Assembly (NCBI GenBank): GCA_907165135.1
Contig: OU015567.1
Span: 3,043,001 to 3,107,000 of the forward strand
Direction: 5' to 3'
DNA length: 64,000 nt
Source of the DNA: Oikopleura dioica
Lineage: Eukaryota; Chordata; Appendicularia; Copelata; Oikopleuridae
The notes below the pieces were generated by a model, which did no database searches, was not told the DNA's origin, and saw only the letters and a program-made list of their open reading frames with translations. Shown here piece by piece: positions 1-12,867 of the stretch (position 1 is its first letter; every line of letters begins with the position of its first letter). The translations under genes and the position numbers were made by a program.

Positions 1-71
1 TTGTTGGAACCTTGTCTTTTCGATGCTCTTTCTTTGGATCAGCCAGGCCATAGCCGAAGACGCGTTTCACT
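1..71 (-). CDS. Possible partial coding exon at window edge
   Basis: On the minus strand an open frame follows a plausible AG acceptor near position 72 and reads KRVFGYGLADPKKEHR before running off the window. The residues look protein-like, but only about 23 codons are visible and I do not recognise the family. It could equally be a chance open frame. Confidence 0.2.
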
Positions 72-3000
72 CGATTTAGTATTGAGCTTTGAGGGTTGAA
101 ATACAATTTTTTGAAAAAGCAATTTTACAAAGAGAAGAATATGAGGCTCAATTTTTGATAAATAAACCATCAAATACTGAACTGAAAGAAAAAATTTAGA
201 AGGTTTGAGACAAGTGCTACTCTTGACAGTTAAAAAGTGCGCAACTGTCAATTCTGATCACTAGTTTTCACAAGACATAATATTCTTGTAAAACTGAGGG
301 CGTGGATTGAGCAGAAGATCGTAAGCATAAATATTAAAATGTTCAGCGAGTAAGTTTTTTAGAAAAGCGGATTCGATGATTATTGATGTTCAAATAGCTT
401 AGCCGAGTACTTATTCTTTTTTCGCTGAAGAAAAAAGATGTCGTGAAAAATGAAAAATCGATGCTAGAAAAATTCAACCCTTTCCTTCGTTCAGCCCTTC
501 TAGCGCTTCTGTCATAAGTTCAAAAAAAAAAATAACGAGCCTTCGTGAGCGCAAAAGTCATTATGATCTCTTTTTTTGCTCAAAGCGCGACGAAATCACG
601 TAATTACAATGTATCTCGTGACAACTCTTTTAGGAGGATTAGGTCATAGTCTGAGGCTTTTTATTTTTTTTTTTGAACTGTTACTGTGATCTGTGAAATT
701 ACCGTAGTTTTCAGCTGCTTCTTCGAGGGAGTTGGATTCGTAGGTGGTTTGGACGATGTGGAGCTTTTTTTGGTTTTAGATTTTGGAAACCATAAGAATT
801 TTTTTCGACGAAATGTATTTTAAATTTTTTACCAAGAGCTATTTGAAGAAAAATTATGATTATCGCCGTTTTTCGTTTAACAAATAAAGTTCAGTTATCA
901 AAATTTTAAAACCTCCCAAAAGAACACCAAGCAAAACAAACTTGCAGCGATTTATGATGAGTCCCACATTGGCCGAAGCCGTGAGAACTCGCATCGTTCT
1001 TCTTATTCGCGACAGCACAATTTCTCTTTTTCAACAGCAAGTTCTGTTTATAAAAAAAACTAACAAGAAGTTATGCAAAAAAAAGTCGGCAGCGCACTAA
1101 TTGGAGGGAGGATTATCGGAAAAGATGGGGTTTCTCTCCGCGGGCGGATTTTTACCGGTCATATTTTGACGCTAAAAATATGGCTAGCGAATTAACTTCA
1201 TCATACTATAACTTAATTTCAAGAAAAAAAAAATTTCCTAACCAATATAAAAATATCCAAGGGAAAAAATTTCGCCTAGCATAGCAGGAAGGCGAAAAAT
1301 TTAAGGCGAATTAAGGCGAAATCGCTGGAGCCTAGCCTAGCCTTCTGATTTTCCAGTCCGATTTCGAACTCTTGTTTGAACCAGGCGGCACAATGCGGCA
1401 AAATTAAGCACCCCAGAGAATTTGTATTCTCGAAAATATGACCATTTTCAGCTGGGTGGTCAGTTTGGGAGTTTTCAGGGAAATTAGCCGAAAAAAACCT
1501 CCCAAATTGACCACCCCTACTGTAGTTCGATTGGAAAGGTTCGATCTCAATCAGATGGTTTTTAGCTGCTCTAGATTGATTTTTATCTTTGATTTTATAA
1601 AACGCAAAAGAAGTCATCTTTACAACAATATTAAAATGCTTCTTGAGTTATTGAATGTTTTGTTAGCTTGTGATGAAAACTCAATTTTGAAAAATTTATA
1701 ACGAAAAAAATCAAAATCGCCTGAAAAAATCTTTTAAAATGCAACAATTACAGCCCTTTTTTCTTCATCACTACGATCAAATTTATTGTTGAATAAAAAA
1801 ATCGTGAATAATGATATTCTTAACAACAAACTACAGAAAAAAGGTGCAAAGTCGATCCAGCATCGTTGGCCAAGATGCTAAGCTCAGTTATGGTCACTGA
1901 CTTCTGTGCCAAAATTCAGCAAAATTCTTAAAGTATTCAAGTAGCATTTCTACTAAAAGTTTGCAGCAAAAACAGATCAGCGTTTATGGTAAATCATTTT
2001 TCTGCTGATGGATAATTAGAGCTTTGTTTATAGAGACAGTTGTTCTACGATCTGCAAAACAGGGGCTGGAAAAAAGGAAATGGGCAAATTGAAAACAGAT
2101 GAACGGGTTCAAATTTGGATGTTTTTAACAAAAATGTTCAGATCAAATTTTCGTCCAAAAAAAGTCTCATTATGTTGCTCCCACATCATCTTTGGCGCTT
2201 TTCTGAGTGAAACTTTTTTCGTTTTCAAGAACTTCCCGTATATCTCGACGCCCGAATGGATCACAAGAGCGCTTTATTATCTGTGGTAAACCTCTATCTA
2301 TTATCATTTAAATTCTTAATAATTTGAAGCGTTCTGGTCACGTTGGCCTTGAGCAACGTCGTTTTTCATCGGCGATGTAAGGGCGAGTTCATAAACATAA
2401 AACCTTTGTGCCTGCACGTAACTTTTAATGTTGCCAATTTGGCGGGCCCAATTTGATTAAATTTATAATTGAGCTTTCTCAACAGCTATCGACGTTTATT
2501 ATTTTCGTCGTTTTCACCGCTGCGGATTTGCTTCTTTTCAGGAAAGGTATCTTTCTTTTCAAAGGGAAGTTAGTGCATTACTTTCGCTACTTTCTATTAA
2601 ACCACAGGGTTGTTTAAATCCAGAGCACCTGATCTTTCAAGTTAAAATAAATTTCCGCTGTCGATAAAAATTGAACAATCTAAGTTCATAATTTAAAGTG
2701 AACCACTTCATCGAAAGAAAATGGTTCGACTTCGAATAGAATGGTTCAGTCTGAACTGATTCTTGAAACTGATTATTCCAGCGACAATATAAAAATGAAG
2801 GATCTCGTTCACATATTCAGAACAAAGAGTAAAAGGGCTCAGTGCATAGTCTCAACATGAAAGTTTAATGATGAAACTAATCTCCTTCTTGTCGATAATT
2901 CATTATTAATACCCATAATTTTTTTGGATAAAATGCAACAAAAACTTCTTTAAGATTTTCAACCCTTTTTACTAAAATAGCTGTTTATCTGCAAGACTAA

Positions 3001-3973
3001 TAAAAATGATTTGAGCAATCAAATTTATTTCATCGAAACACCGCTTGATAAAAAACCCTGTTCTTATATGAATCAGATCGCCACCGCATGATACCCAGCT
3101 AAAGCATCCGCGCTGTATTATTCCACCGGTGGTGGCTAGAAGGAAGCCGAGAAGAAAGCGTCAACCCTGTCATCGCGCTCTCAGAGGACATTGCCATGTG
3201 TTGTTTTTGCTCAGGAAACGGAATGGGGACCAGACCTTCTCATCTTCCACGAAATTGACGACAAGGTCATTTTTTTGAAAGTTCAAGAGTTGCGTCATTT
3301 TCCGGCTCTTTGAAAAATGCTATTTCATGGAAAAAAGGTGAATTCGAGCAATCAGAATTTGGTATTTTGGCTGTTAGCCAATCAAAAGCTGACAAAAGAA
3401 ATTTCGTCGCTTCGCGACTCACGATTGCGTCAATAAAAAATGACTAAAAAGTCGACTTTTCACTAATCCATCCGCCATTCCCTCTCACAGGTCGGTCACA
3501 GCTGCGGTGAGATTGATTCAAAATCCATCCCTTCGCGAAAAGGATGAGGCCAAAGTTGAAGTAACCGCGATTGGTTTCGATTCGCGTGTGACCGACCGAA
3601 TGGATAGTGCACCTGCTTCTTCTTATCGCCTCCGTCTTTGTCATTTTCGAATGGCATAATATTAATATGGACAGGATTAGCGAACAAACACTTCACAAAC
3701 TTAAGATAACGGATATTGATTTGGGTAAGAGAGGGAGAGAAACGTGACTAAGACGTACCTGATCATGGTCAAAATCGTTTTGGGGTTAAACAAGAGGTTG
3801 AAACAAGACATCTTATTCCATAGTAACAAATTACACGGAGGTACAAATGATCAAAAAGCTCTCACAAAAATCGATCTCAGTTGACTTTTCCACCTTTTTG
3901 TCTTAATTGACTGATAAAAACCTTTTAAAAAATCCGCTTACAATCCTCAATCGAAGAGATTGCGCATGCTAAG
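72..3973. other. Stretch without a supported gene
   Basis: About 3.9 kb of AT-rich sequence with several short open frames on both strands (for example 1276-1617, 1438-1701, 2080-2289, 3444-3696). None has a recognisable domain, a leader with a TATA box, or matching splice partners. It may be intergenic or a long intron. Confidence 0.5.
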
Positions 3974-4398
3974 GGAACCCACCTCGTTCGCCATACTTTT
4001 GGCTTCATCAACCTTTTGTACGTCATCGATATTATCATCTGGATCTTGGAGAGTGCTGGAAACCCGAATCCTTTGAGCATCTTTCTGGCTTCGATATTCA
4101 CCTTTTCATTTGTTCTTGGTTGGGTTCATCTGGCGATTAGGGATGTTCACACCATTTTATGGAGAATAACAACGGTGACTGCCGCTGTTTTAATTCACTT
4201 ACAAGTAAGAAACAACGGCTTTGCTTAAAATTATCCCTTTTTCAGGCAATTGAAGATATTGGCTCCCCAATTCTTGGCGGTACGAACCCTTGCTTTGAGA
4301 ATTTTCGCCTTCACGCCCTTATAAGCTTAGTTTTGTGTGTTAAAAAAAGCAAAGCTTCGAGTTATTTTCGAGCAACACGTAAAGATAATTGCATATAA
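3974..4398 (+). CDS. Multi-pass membrane protein, possibly AGTRAP-like (5' incomplete)
   Basis: Two exons join in frame: 3974-4204 (acceptor CTAAG, donor GTAAG) and 4246 to the stop at 4398, across a 41-nt intron. The first encodes three hydrophobic segments, including FINLLYVIDIIIWIL and LSIFLASIFTFSFVLGWVHL. The second is a short polar tail with several Lys, Ser and Arg. The pattern S-x-F-L followed by L-x-x-V-H-x-x-I resembles the central region of angiotensin II receptor-associated protein (AGTRAP), a small three-pass protein. That resemblance is weak and made from memory. No initiator exon was found upstream. Certain: a spliced membrane-type open frame. Inferred: the family. Confidence 0.4.
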
Positions 4399-5383
4399 AA
4401 GAATCAACAAACGATGCGACTTTTATTAATCAAGTTTTGATTTGATTAGGCGAATTTATTTTCAAAACTAGAAACAGCTTTTATCCAGATTCTCGATGTG
4501 CTGATTTCCTGCAAACTCACACCGTGCCTCTGATTCTACAATAAAACAATCAATCGAGTTAATTAAATTCAGTTTGACTAATCTAAAAATTAAAATTCTT
4601 TGCTTTCTTTAATTGCCAATAGCAGAAATTCCCTCAAAACTTTGCGAAGTCAATTGCTAGAGAAAAATTTTCGTCCTTGATTTCGAGAAATCACCAGATG
4701 CTTCCGAGGACTCATGCAAAGACTTCTGATTTCCATAATTTCTGCGCCTACAAAGAGTTTGGAACAAATTGAAATAGATTTTTTTTCACGATTTCAAGAT
4801 AACGATTATTGCATTTTGAGTTTTCCTTGAATTTATTATTTAGAAAATAAATATATAATGAACTTTCCAACGAATAGTAAGATATCACAGATTGAATATT
4901 GAATATCTTTTTTTATCACAATAAGAAGAAAAAGGGTTGAATAAGCTCGTAAGATGCGATGAATGATTAGTTTTGTTTCTAAAGGGTTAAATAGAAGTAC
5001 GGCAATTGGTTTCAAAGTACGAAGGTAGGTAGTACGGTCAGAAAATAGAAAGTAGAAAAGTAGGTAAAAGGAAGACTGTATTTTACATAAAACATACAAA
5101 CAATCGTTCAGATTTTAAGGGATTTCGGATTGAGCGCTGGTGAATAAATACACAGAGAGAAATAGTTAGTAAAATACGAGAAAGTTAGAAACCTTTTGAA
5201 AGAAATTTCAGTAAGTGTGATTTGGAATTCGATAGGTGGGGGGTAGAATGAATTGCGGATTTGTAGGGTGCAGCTTTATTCGACGCGAAAAAAGTCTTGT
5301 TGGTCCTATTTCTGGCTCTAGAAAGTGTCTTTCGGGAGATGATAGAGTCTTTAATGGAGAGAAGCGATTTTCTGGCAGTTAGA
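4399..5383. other. Intergenic stretch, nothing recognised
   Basis: About 1 kb, AT-rich, between the 4.0-4.4 kb gene and the downstream repeats. Open frames here, such as 4836-5099 on the minus strand, have low complexity and no supporting signals. Confidence 0.5.
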
Positions 5384-5626
5384 CTTTCTGGCAAAGGCGA
5401 TTTTCTGGCACTGCCAGAAAATCTAATATGCCAGAAAATCTTATTTCCAGAAAATCGCCTCTTTTGATTTTGAATCTACAGTTAGTGATCCTGGAAGGTA
5501 AAAAACGGAGAGGGTTTTCGACAGTACCACCAATTTTTTCTTACACGTTATTTTTAAAAATTCATTGACAAAAGCCACTTTTTACCCATTTATTACTGCC
5601 AGAAAATCTAACTGCCAGAAAATCGC
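5384..5626. repeat. GCCAGAAAATC short repeats flanking the EXOC6 3' end
   Basis: Several copies of a unit around TGCCAGAAAATC, in both orientations, lie at about 5384-5455 and again at about 5597-5626 inside the last EXOC6 exon region. The same GCCAGAAAA core, as GCCAGAAAAGACGCG, recurs in the nested inverted repeats at 23.1-23.7 kb. This suggests a dispersed short repeat family. Confidence 0.6.
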
Positions 5627-8600
5627 CTCTCTCTCTTTAATGACCTTATAAGACACTAAGTTAGTAAGTTTCTTTCCCTGAACGAAATTTTCTAGAGCCA
5701 GTTCCTGTGAGAGGCGTCTATGAGGTTGGGTTAGCAAGGACCAATCTTTAATCAGTCCACGAAGCTGTTTGATGACTGTATCTTGCATCTTTTGCTTCTT
5801 GCGTTTGTTGATGTTCAAGCTGGCAAGCATGTTTTTGCTCTTCTTGTCTTGCCGCAGTTTTTCCATCACTAAAATCATCGTTAATCAAGGCCATTATACT
5901 AAGAATTTACCTTTGAGAGCAGTACCAGGATTGACAAGCGCATATTTGCTCGTTTCTTGGCCATATTCTTGAAAGTACGTTTCCCAGTCCCATTCAGTGA
6001 ACAAATCGACCATTTGCCACGTCTCTCCAAGAATTCCTTCGAGTGTTTCTCGCATATTTCCCGTCATAAATTGCGAAGCATTGGCGATCTGGCCGAGGCA
6101 AAAGAGGACATCGAGCGAGAGCTGGTGCAGAGCGCCCATGTTGATCATCGCGATTTGGTCGTCGATGAGTTTTTCGAGGAGCGAGAAGCCTTTCAGGGTT
6201 CCAAAAAGTTGCCTTTGAAAAAGCTTTAGATTCTATTGCTTAGAATGAGAGACAGCATGAACCCTTCCTATATGCTGATATGTCGCAAAAATCGCCTCGG
6301 AAATCAACTGATCCGACATTTTCAGCACCCTCAGTTTCTCAAACGTCTCATCGAGAAACTGGAAGGTTTCTTTGAGATAACCACTCGTTGTTCCTGTTGC
6401 TTCTTTCATCGACCAGTCGAATGGGCGATCAAGGAGAGCGTCGAGCTTGTCGTTTAGGCGAGGATTAATTCCATTTTCGGCGAGGCGGCGAAGGTCCTGG
6501 AAGAGCTGAGCGCCGAGCTCTCTCATTCTGCGGCGGGCCTTCTTTTTCCCTTAAAAAAGATAGATAAGAGACAAATTTTCTTGTAAAACCTGATGTTTTT
6601 CTATCTCCATGGTCGAGCTCCTTGATATACGTCTCGATATCCTTGACAGATTTTTCCATATGAGTCAGATTCGTCACGAATTGAAGCATTTCTTCGAGCG
6701 TGAGACTTTCGTCCATGATTTTCTTTTCCAGAGCGACCCGAAGATTACGTTGAAGAAGGGATTCAACAGACTTAGCAAGGGCGACATCAACGCAGACATC
6801 AATCAACTCGACATCGATGCAGTAGATGTGCGCTTCGTCGATGAAATTGACCAGGATTTCGTGGATCCGTAGTACAGAACTAAACAAAAGTGAGGAGTTC
6901 ATATATATAATTAGATGCTAGATAAGAAAGGACGTTCTATTGAATATTCAAAAAGATACTGCTTTTGGTTCTTACCTTGAAAACGGTAATTTCTTCGGAT
7001 ATCTATCCCCTAATTTCTTCAACAATTTCTGGCCATATTTGAAGAACTTTTGCTCCTCAACAGAGCTAGCCACCATCATTGGCACGAGACGATCTTTGTT
7101 GATTGCAGCGGAAAACTCTGAGCCAAAGAATTTCAGGAGCCCTTCTACATACTGTCTCCACATTTCAGGAATGACTGCGTTGAGGTCGGACACACCAGCG
7201 TGAAAGCCATAAGAAGCCAGGGCATCGCTGAAAGCGACTAGGAGCGAATATTAGCAAAATCAATGTGCAATTATATGTTCATATATATTTTTTTATCTAT
7301 CAAATCAATTTCGCAGAAAACCGTATTGAAAGAACGTGTAGTGATATGAGTCAAGTTTCATTTCATTTTCAGTATTATCGAAAGAATCATATGTTCATGG
7401 AAAATTTCGCTAAGCGTGCAAGAAAAATAATAAATAAACGCCATAGTGCATCATTTAATTTTTATCGAGAAAAATGTTATGAAACTCGGATGAAAGAAAG
7501 CTTTATAAGAGAAAAAAAGCGCCATCTAAATGAAAAAGGTGCGGCTGGATCTAACCTGTGAGTTCTTTTGAATCAATCAGCTCCTTGCAATCTACCGAGT
7601 AGGCCAGCTGCGCGCGTAGGAGCATAAGGACTCTACTGACTGCCGTAGTCAACAATCTGCCGAGCCATTCTCGATCGATAAGCAGTTCTTTCGTGGAATG
7701 TAGCAGAACATCTTCGATGGCGAAGAATCCCAAAATCTGATGAAGAAATCGCCGGTAAATCTGAGCAAAGTGTCGTATATCTTTTGGCAGAGTGAATAAC
7801 AGCCTCGCTTGATGCTCTCTTTCAGCCCTGTAGCTCTCGATAAACTCGCTTTTTCCGCCAAGAAGCGAGTGGATATGAAGACTTTTGTGTATCGGCGTAA
7901 AATCGACAAAATCAGAAACATCTCTGTCCAAGTCCCATTCCCATCGAGGCGCCGCCGATTCAGCCATCGACATCATTTCGCTGAATTCATCGTCGGTGGC
8001 GATCTCGTCTTCTTCTGAAAATGGGTTGATCGCGTGTGAAGGGCGGCGGGAATGGGAGTAGTAGGAGCTACGATCGACTTCTGGGAGATCGTCTTCGTCG
8101 CCGAAAGGGTTTCCGTTTGCCGACGCTTCATCCCCTTAAAAATAATAACTCAGGTCAACTTAGTGGAACTTTACCTGAAAAAGGATTGCCTCCTCGGCTT
8201 TCATTGTCAGAAAAAGGGTTGCCATCGTCGGAGAATGGATTCTCAGACCTTCCAGATCGTCCGCTTTCCGAATAATCGTCATTTCCAAATGGGTTCATTT
8301 GCGAAGAAGTGGTTCGATTCAAGGATCCATTCATGAGTCGTGCATCTTTAGCCGATTCGGTTAAACTGTGTTTTGAACTGTATACTTTCATCATCTTTTT
8401 TGGAGGTGGTGCTTTTTCAAAGGTCAAAATTTGAGTCAAAAATGACCTATTTTATGTCTTTAGTGAACAGGTATTTTGACCATTTCCTACAGAAGGTACA
8501 ATTGAGGCAGCTGGCATTCGTTTTGGTTGTGAAGGATTATTGGGTCTTCGTTTTTGCAAGTACTTTTGCAAAATAACCGTCCCCACTTTCGGGGCGTTGA

Positions 8601-9874
8601 CTTGAACGATCTCGAGGAAGTCTTTTAGCTCGTTCGACGAAGTAGAAAGGACCTCCTTCAAAACAAGATTGGAAAAGAGGGTAGACAAGGAGAGCTACCT
8701 GACGAAGCTTTGGGAATGAATTTTTGATGACTTCTGCGAATTTGAACTGAATGACACCGGGCAAATGACCGTGCTCGATTTCTTGGAGGGTTTTCAGCGC
8801 GGAATAGTATTTTCCTTGCGCCATTTGCTCCCTCAGTTTTCCATAAGAAACCAGGATTGGCAGAGTCGATTCCATCGTTAGAATTACTAAAGAAATGGTC
8901 GCAGTATTCTTTGAAACGACTCTACCTTTGTTGATATTATCCTGCTGCTTCCTCATCCTGATCCGCTCCTTGTGTCTGCTCGTAATGTCCGCCCCAAGTT
9001 CTTGTAAATCCTTGTTTGTCTCGGCAACTTGCCGGACGAGGCGGGAAGCATCGCCCTGGATTCCAGAGAGCTCTTCAATCGCTTCTACAAAGTGTGAATA
9101 GTGGAAGCCGCACATGCGCTCGATTTCACGCTCCTGGTTTCTTTCAGATGGATTTTCAAGCTTTCATCAAACCGAAGAAATCGGCGCAAGATAAAAATCT
9201 ACCACTCGGTGGCACTAGATAAAAAAAGACTTAAATTCTTGAGGCAAGAAAATCTCGAAAAAATAAACTTCTGAAAATGAAAATCTCTGTCATCAGGTAA
9301 TCTTAGATCATCAAGTTCTGATTGTTTAAGTCTCATTTTTCAATTACAATAAAGAAAAAATCCGTTCCTGATTCGTTTCTCAAGCTTTTTCTGAAACCGG
9401 CCGACATGACCAAGTGTGTAGACAGTCTTGAGGGCAGTGTCCATGCTCGCATTTTGCTCGATTTCGGAAATGATCTTGTCATGCTCTCGTGTAAGCTCTT
9501 CTTTTTTCTGGTGCTTGCGATTTCGTTTTTCTTGCTCTTCCGCGGTCAGCTTTGGGACATCCTTCTTCTTCGCTCGAGGAGTAGATCGTGGCGAGCCGGA
9601 TGAAACGACTGAAGGGAGAGAAGTAATATTTAATCGAAATTTATGAAGAGAATTTATGCAGACAACCGTAAAGTCCGATTCCACAACATTTATCCGACAA
9701 AACAGTTTCATGCAGAATTTAACCTGAATTTTTCCGATCAAAAAGGGAGAAAAATGCCCTCATTTCTTTCCTATCAAAGGAAAATCAATTTGTTCAACCA
9801 ATCTTTCAATGTAAAATACCTGAAACAGCCTTCAACGACGGAATAGAGTCCTTTCTCGAATGCATATCTGGCAT
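5582..9874 (-). CDS. EXOC6: Exocyst complex component 6 (Sec15)
   Basis: Exocyst subunit that tethers secretory and recycling vesicles to the plasma membrane; known Sec15 proteins bind Rab11-type GTPases. The start is ATG at 9874: exon 1 (9820-9874) ends in phase 1 and joins the exon beginning near 9610. Family landmarks run in order from high to low coordinates: an acidic EHDKIISEIEQ N-terminus, then MCGFHYSHFVEAIEELSG, then YYSALKTLQEIEHGHLPGV, a mid-domain with DFTPIHKSLHIHSLLGG and FFAIEDVLLHST, and a C-terminus with WDWETYFQEYGQETSKY and TVIKQLRGL. These match human EXOC6 in order. Odd features: a basic N-terminal extension, a six-NPF insert (7995-8310) between the N-terminal and middle parts, and a C-terminus about 60 residues longer than the human one. 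An AATAAA on the coding strand lies against the stop. About a dozen short introns; one (7255-7555) is longer. Exact exon limits are approximate. Confidence 0.95.
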
Positions 9875-10342
9875 ATGATTCCTTTTTGCTTTTATCTGAC
9901 TTTTTGAATCATGTGTTCTTTCATTCTAGTGATATATTGTAAGACATTTGCTTTAGCAACAATTTGAATGGTAAGAATATATTTTTAATAGTCTATAAAC
10001 TGAAATGATTGATAAACGATGGGGAAGGATGATTTCACCTACAATAGAAGAAATTTGATGGATGGACAGAATGGTAGAAGAGAGTTATGTATCAGATAAG
10101 GGGCAAGCTAGTAGCTAGTTTGGGGCTATTGCACAACTGACTTTAACTGATGAGAAGAAAAAAAAATAACGGGATGATAGGTCGTAAGGCACAATTTTGG
10201 CTCTAGAATTTGGAAACTTCGACCCTTCGTGTTTTTGGTTGTCAAAAGATCGAAGTTTCCTAAAAGAAAAAAAATAATTCAGCTACAATTTGATTTGTTC
10301 AATAATATGAGCACTCATAGAGAAAATTAAGCAAGTTCAAAC
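9875..10342. other. Intergenic spacer between ERGIC1 and EXOC6
   Basis: About 470 bp separate the ERGIC1 stop from the EXOC6 start on the same strand. No TATA box or repeat was recognised. The two genes lie head-to-tail, with ERGIC1 upstream. Confidence 0.5.
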
Positions 10343-11671
10343 CTAGCTGAGCTTTCCCTCGCCAGCCTTTTTGACCATTTGATGAGCTGAGAAGATCATG
10401 GAGTCGATCATTCCCGCAACGGTGAAAGTTCCACCGATGATGGCGCAGAAAGTCGTGAGGAAGTGGTAAAGGGGCTTTGATTTCTCGGTGTATTTGACAG
10501 TGATAGGAGAGACTTCGTAGCGGAACCAAATGGCCGGCATTACTCGGTGCCCGTGGCCGAAGGCGACAAAATCTGAAAATTAATTAATCAAAATTCCCCA
10601 GCTAGGAGAAGCTCTACCTTTGTAGACAGCGGTAAATTGGTAGCCAAACTTCGTTCTTCTCTTGATATCCTGGTAGACCGTTGGAACGACTTTGAGGGTG
10701 TAATCATGCGATGCCATCTTCTCAGCGCCTTTGGTATTCTTGCCGTTGAGTGGGACGAAGTTTGCTGGAAGATTGCTGTTGATGTTTTTCATGCTTTCAC
10801 CAAAGTAGAGCTCGTGAATTTCGTGGTTCATGTCTGGGTCCTTTGGTTGCACCTAGAAAAGAGATAAGAAAGAAATGATCAGAGGGAGAAAAACTAACCT
10901 GAGAGGAATGAGTCGAAATGTGGAAGTTGCCAGGCACTTTGTTTACATGAAAAGTTCCACCGAACATACATCCTTAAGAATAGTGTCGGAATCAAATCTG
11001 CCCAGATCATTAAAAAAGCGGGTAATTCAAAGGCTGGTGCATCACGGCTGTAAATCAGCTGTTTCTGTACATCTGACAAACAGACGGCCTGCGAATTCGA
11101 GTGTTTATAAATAAACGTCAGAATTGGCAATTCCAAATGGCCAAATCGAATTCAGAAGCGCAATAAAATGAAACTTTTTTACTACTCCAATCTGTCCAAG
11201 ACTTACGACGATTTCTCGTTTTGTATTAAACTATTATCTAATAAAATTACCTCTTCCGCCGTTAATGGGATCTTTGCGCGTGTTCTCCAAGTAACCAACT
11301 TCGTGTCGTCCATGTTCATCTTGGATGTCGACGCCCAAGAATTTACATTCTAACTTCCTGTTACTACACGAGTTTAATGGCAACGGTACTTACCGATTCC
11401 AGGAAGCGACATTCGGATGTTGACGGGGATCTTGTCGCCGGTAGTTGGATCATCGACGTACAGCTCGGAGATGATGTCAGTTCGGAGGAAGGTCAGGAGC
11501 TCGGAGACGAGGAGAAAGAGAATGAAGACGCCAGAACTGATAGAAATGATTGCACCGGTCGTTGTGGGTTGGGTTAGATCCTGTAGTTTAGTTTCAGAAA
11601 GAATCAGTTCTAATTTCGTTGGACCCGTCATTTTTGACATAATCAAGAAAACAGCGGATGTTCTCGGACAT
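10343..11671 (-). CDS. ERGIC1: ER-Golgi intermediate compartment protein 1
   Basis: Two-pass cargo-receptor-like protein cycling between ER and Golgi. Exons in order: a short N-terminal exon with ATG at 11671 (MSENIRCFLDY); an exon beginning DLTQPTTTGAIISIS with the first membrane segment and SELYVDDPTTGDKIPVN; an exon with VDIQDEHGRHEVGYLENT (about 11251-11340); an exon with FHVNKVPGNFHISTHSS (10900-10978); an exon with PDMNHEIHELYFGES and ASHDYTLKVVPTVYQD (10617-10853); and a last exon with AIWFRYEVSPITVKYTEK and CAIIGGTFTVAGMIDS containing the second membrane segment. Each block matches human ERGIC1 rather than ERGIC2 or ERGIC3. The donor of exon 1 is ambiguous because the reading passes through several GT sites. 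The total is close to the usual 290 residues. Confidence 0.95.
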
Positions 11672-12176
11672 GCCGGGATTTAGGGTAGTCTGTCCTGGTG
11701 GGGATCTGCCAGGTAATAAGGTATAAAAAGGTAAAGTTATGATGAAATAAATCAAGTAAATAAGGCTTAAATATGGGGACAGGCTGTAACGTTACAAAGC
11801 CAAAATTTTGAAATGCCGTTACAAAACACAAAATTTTCGGCACTGAAATTATACGCCAATTACTTATTTTTCTGAGCAGAAAAACCCATTATACCATTAA
11901 GGAGCGCCCTCCCGTTCAATAATTCTGATTTGAAATTTTTGTAACGGCGTTTGTAACGTAACGGCTACGTCGTAGCCGCCATTCAACCCTTAAAATCCCA
12001 ACTCACTTATGGTCAAGAAAACAAAAATATTCGGAGGGCCGCTATTTTTCTAGTGCAAATCAAAGAAAACGTTTACTTTTTCTTAATCCTTTGTTTAAAG
12101 CCGCTTCAGGTCGCCGACCCTAGTTCTAAATAAGCGCGAACTCGTATCAGCGGAATTTTCCGCCACCTAACGACAC
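11672..12176. other. Divergent intergenic region
   Basis: About 500 bp between the divergently transcribed ERGIC1 (minus) and the 12.2-kb secreted gene (plus). It contains repeated GTAACGG and CCGTTAC words (11780-11980) but no recognised gene. Confidence 0.4.
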
Positions 12177-12184
12177 TATATATA
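12177..12184 (+). promoter_or_regulatory. TATA box of the 12.2-kb secreted gene
   Basis: TATATATA lies 33 bp before the ATG at 12217. The same tight TATA-to-ATG layout recurs at other small secreted genes in the window. Confidence 0.6.
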
Positions 12185-12216
12185 CGACAGCGAGTGGTTC
12201 GAATTTAGAAAAAAAA

Positions 12217-12867
12217 ATGAATCCCTTCAAATTTTTCACTCTTTTGAGTGGTGCTGTCTCGGCATCGGACTCTTCCGAGAATGAGAAGTGGCATCTATAT
12301 TCCGGTTCCGTGCATGCTGATTGTCCGATACACGAATTATTAGAACTAACAGAAGGACGATGGGGAACATTGAAGTGTATAATAAATAATGAAAAGGATT
12401 CTTAAAGATACAAAATATTTCGTTTAAGTATTTTTAATCGATCGATACATCGAAACATGCATAGTCAATTATTATTGGCAGAACTTCAAGAATCACTGAA
12501 AGTTACCAAGACCTCCAGATGCAAATACCAATGTGGCCCCAAATCAATAAGGAAGGCTGTTTGGGAATGCGACCCGGAGAGAGCCGAACCTGAGTGGAAC
12601 GAGGTGAGCCCCTGTTTTAGAGACAAACATGCCGACAAAAAGTCCCGAAAAGAAAGATGCGAAGAGCTTGAAGAACAGCCCAAGTGGTCCTCGTCTTCTT
12701 CCCTTCTTCGGTGTCAAAATGGTAAGGGAGTTGACCGATTCAGGCGACGTTATTACAAATGTTTCGCCTACTGCCCGGACCAGCCAAAGACTCGAATGAG
12801 GGAAAAATGGGTCTGTAATGGCTACGAATGGACGCAGAAATCAAAATGCCCGAGCTGGTGGGGCTAA
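12217..12867 (+). CDS. Secreted cysteine-rich protein with CCP-like repeats
   Basis: Two exons. The first (12217 to about 12375) encodes a probable signal peptide, MNPFKFFTLLSGAVSA, followed by C-P-I and a GRWGTLKC motif. The second (from about 12480) continues with SRCKYQCGPKSI, AVWECDPE, then a second set, RYYKCFAYCPDQ, KWVCNGYEW and SKCPSWWG before the stop. The spacing C-x3-C, W-x-C and C-x-W looks like two tandem sushi (CCP)-like cysteine modules, but I cannot confirm the fold. About 180-190 residues in total. The exact donor in exon 1 is uncertain because the exon reads on to a stop at 12405. Likely extracellular; function unknown. Confidence 0.6.

Noticed and set aside
7265..7561. 98-codon plus-strand open frame within an EXOC6 intron
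   Set aside because: No signal peptide, domain or promoter. It lies in the one longer EXOC6 intron and ends exactly where the coding exon resumes on the other strand.
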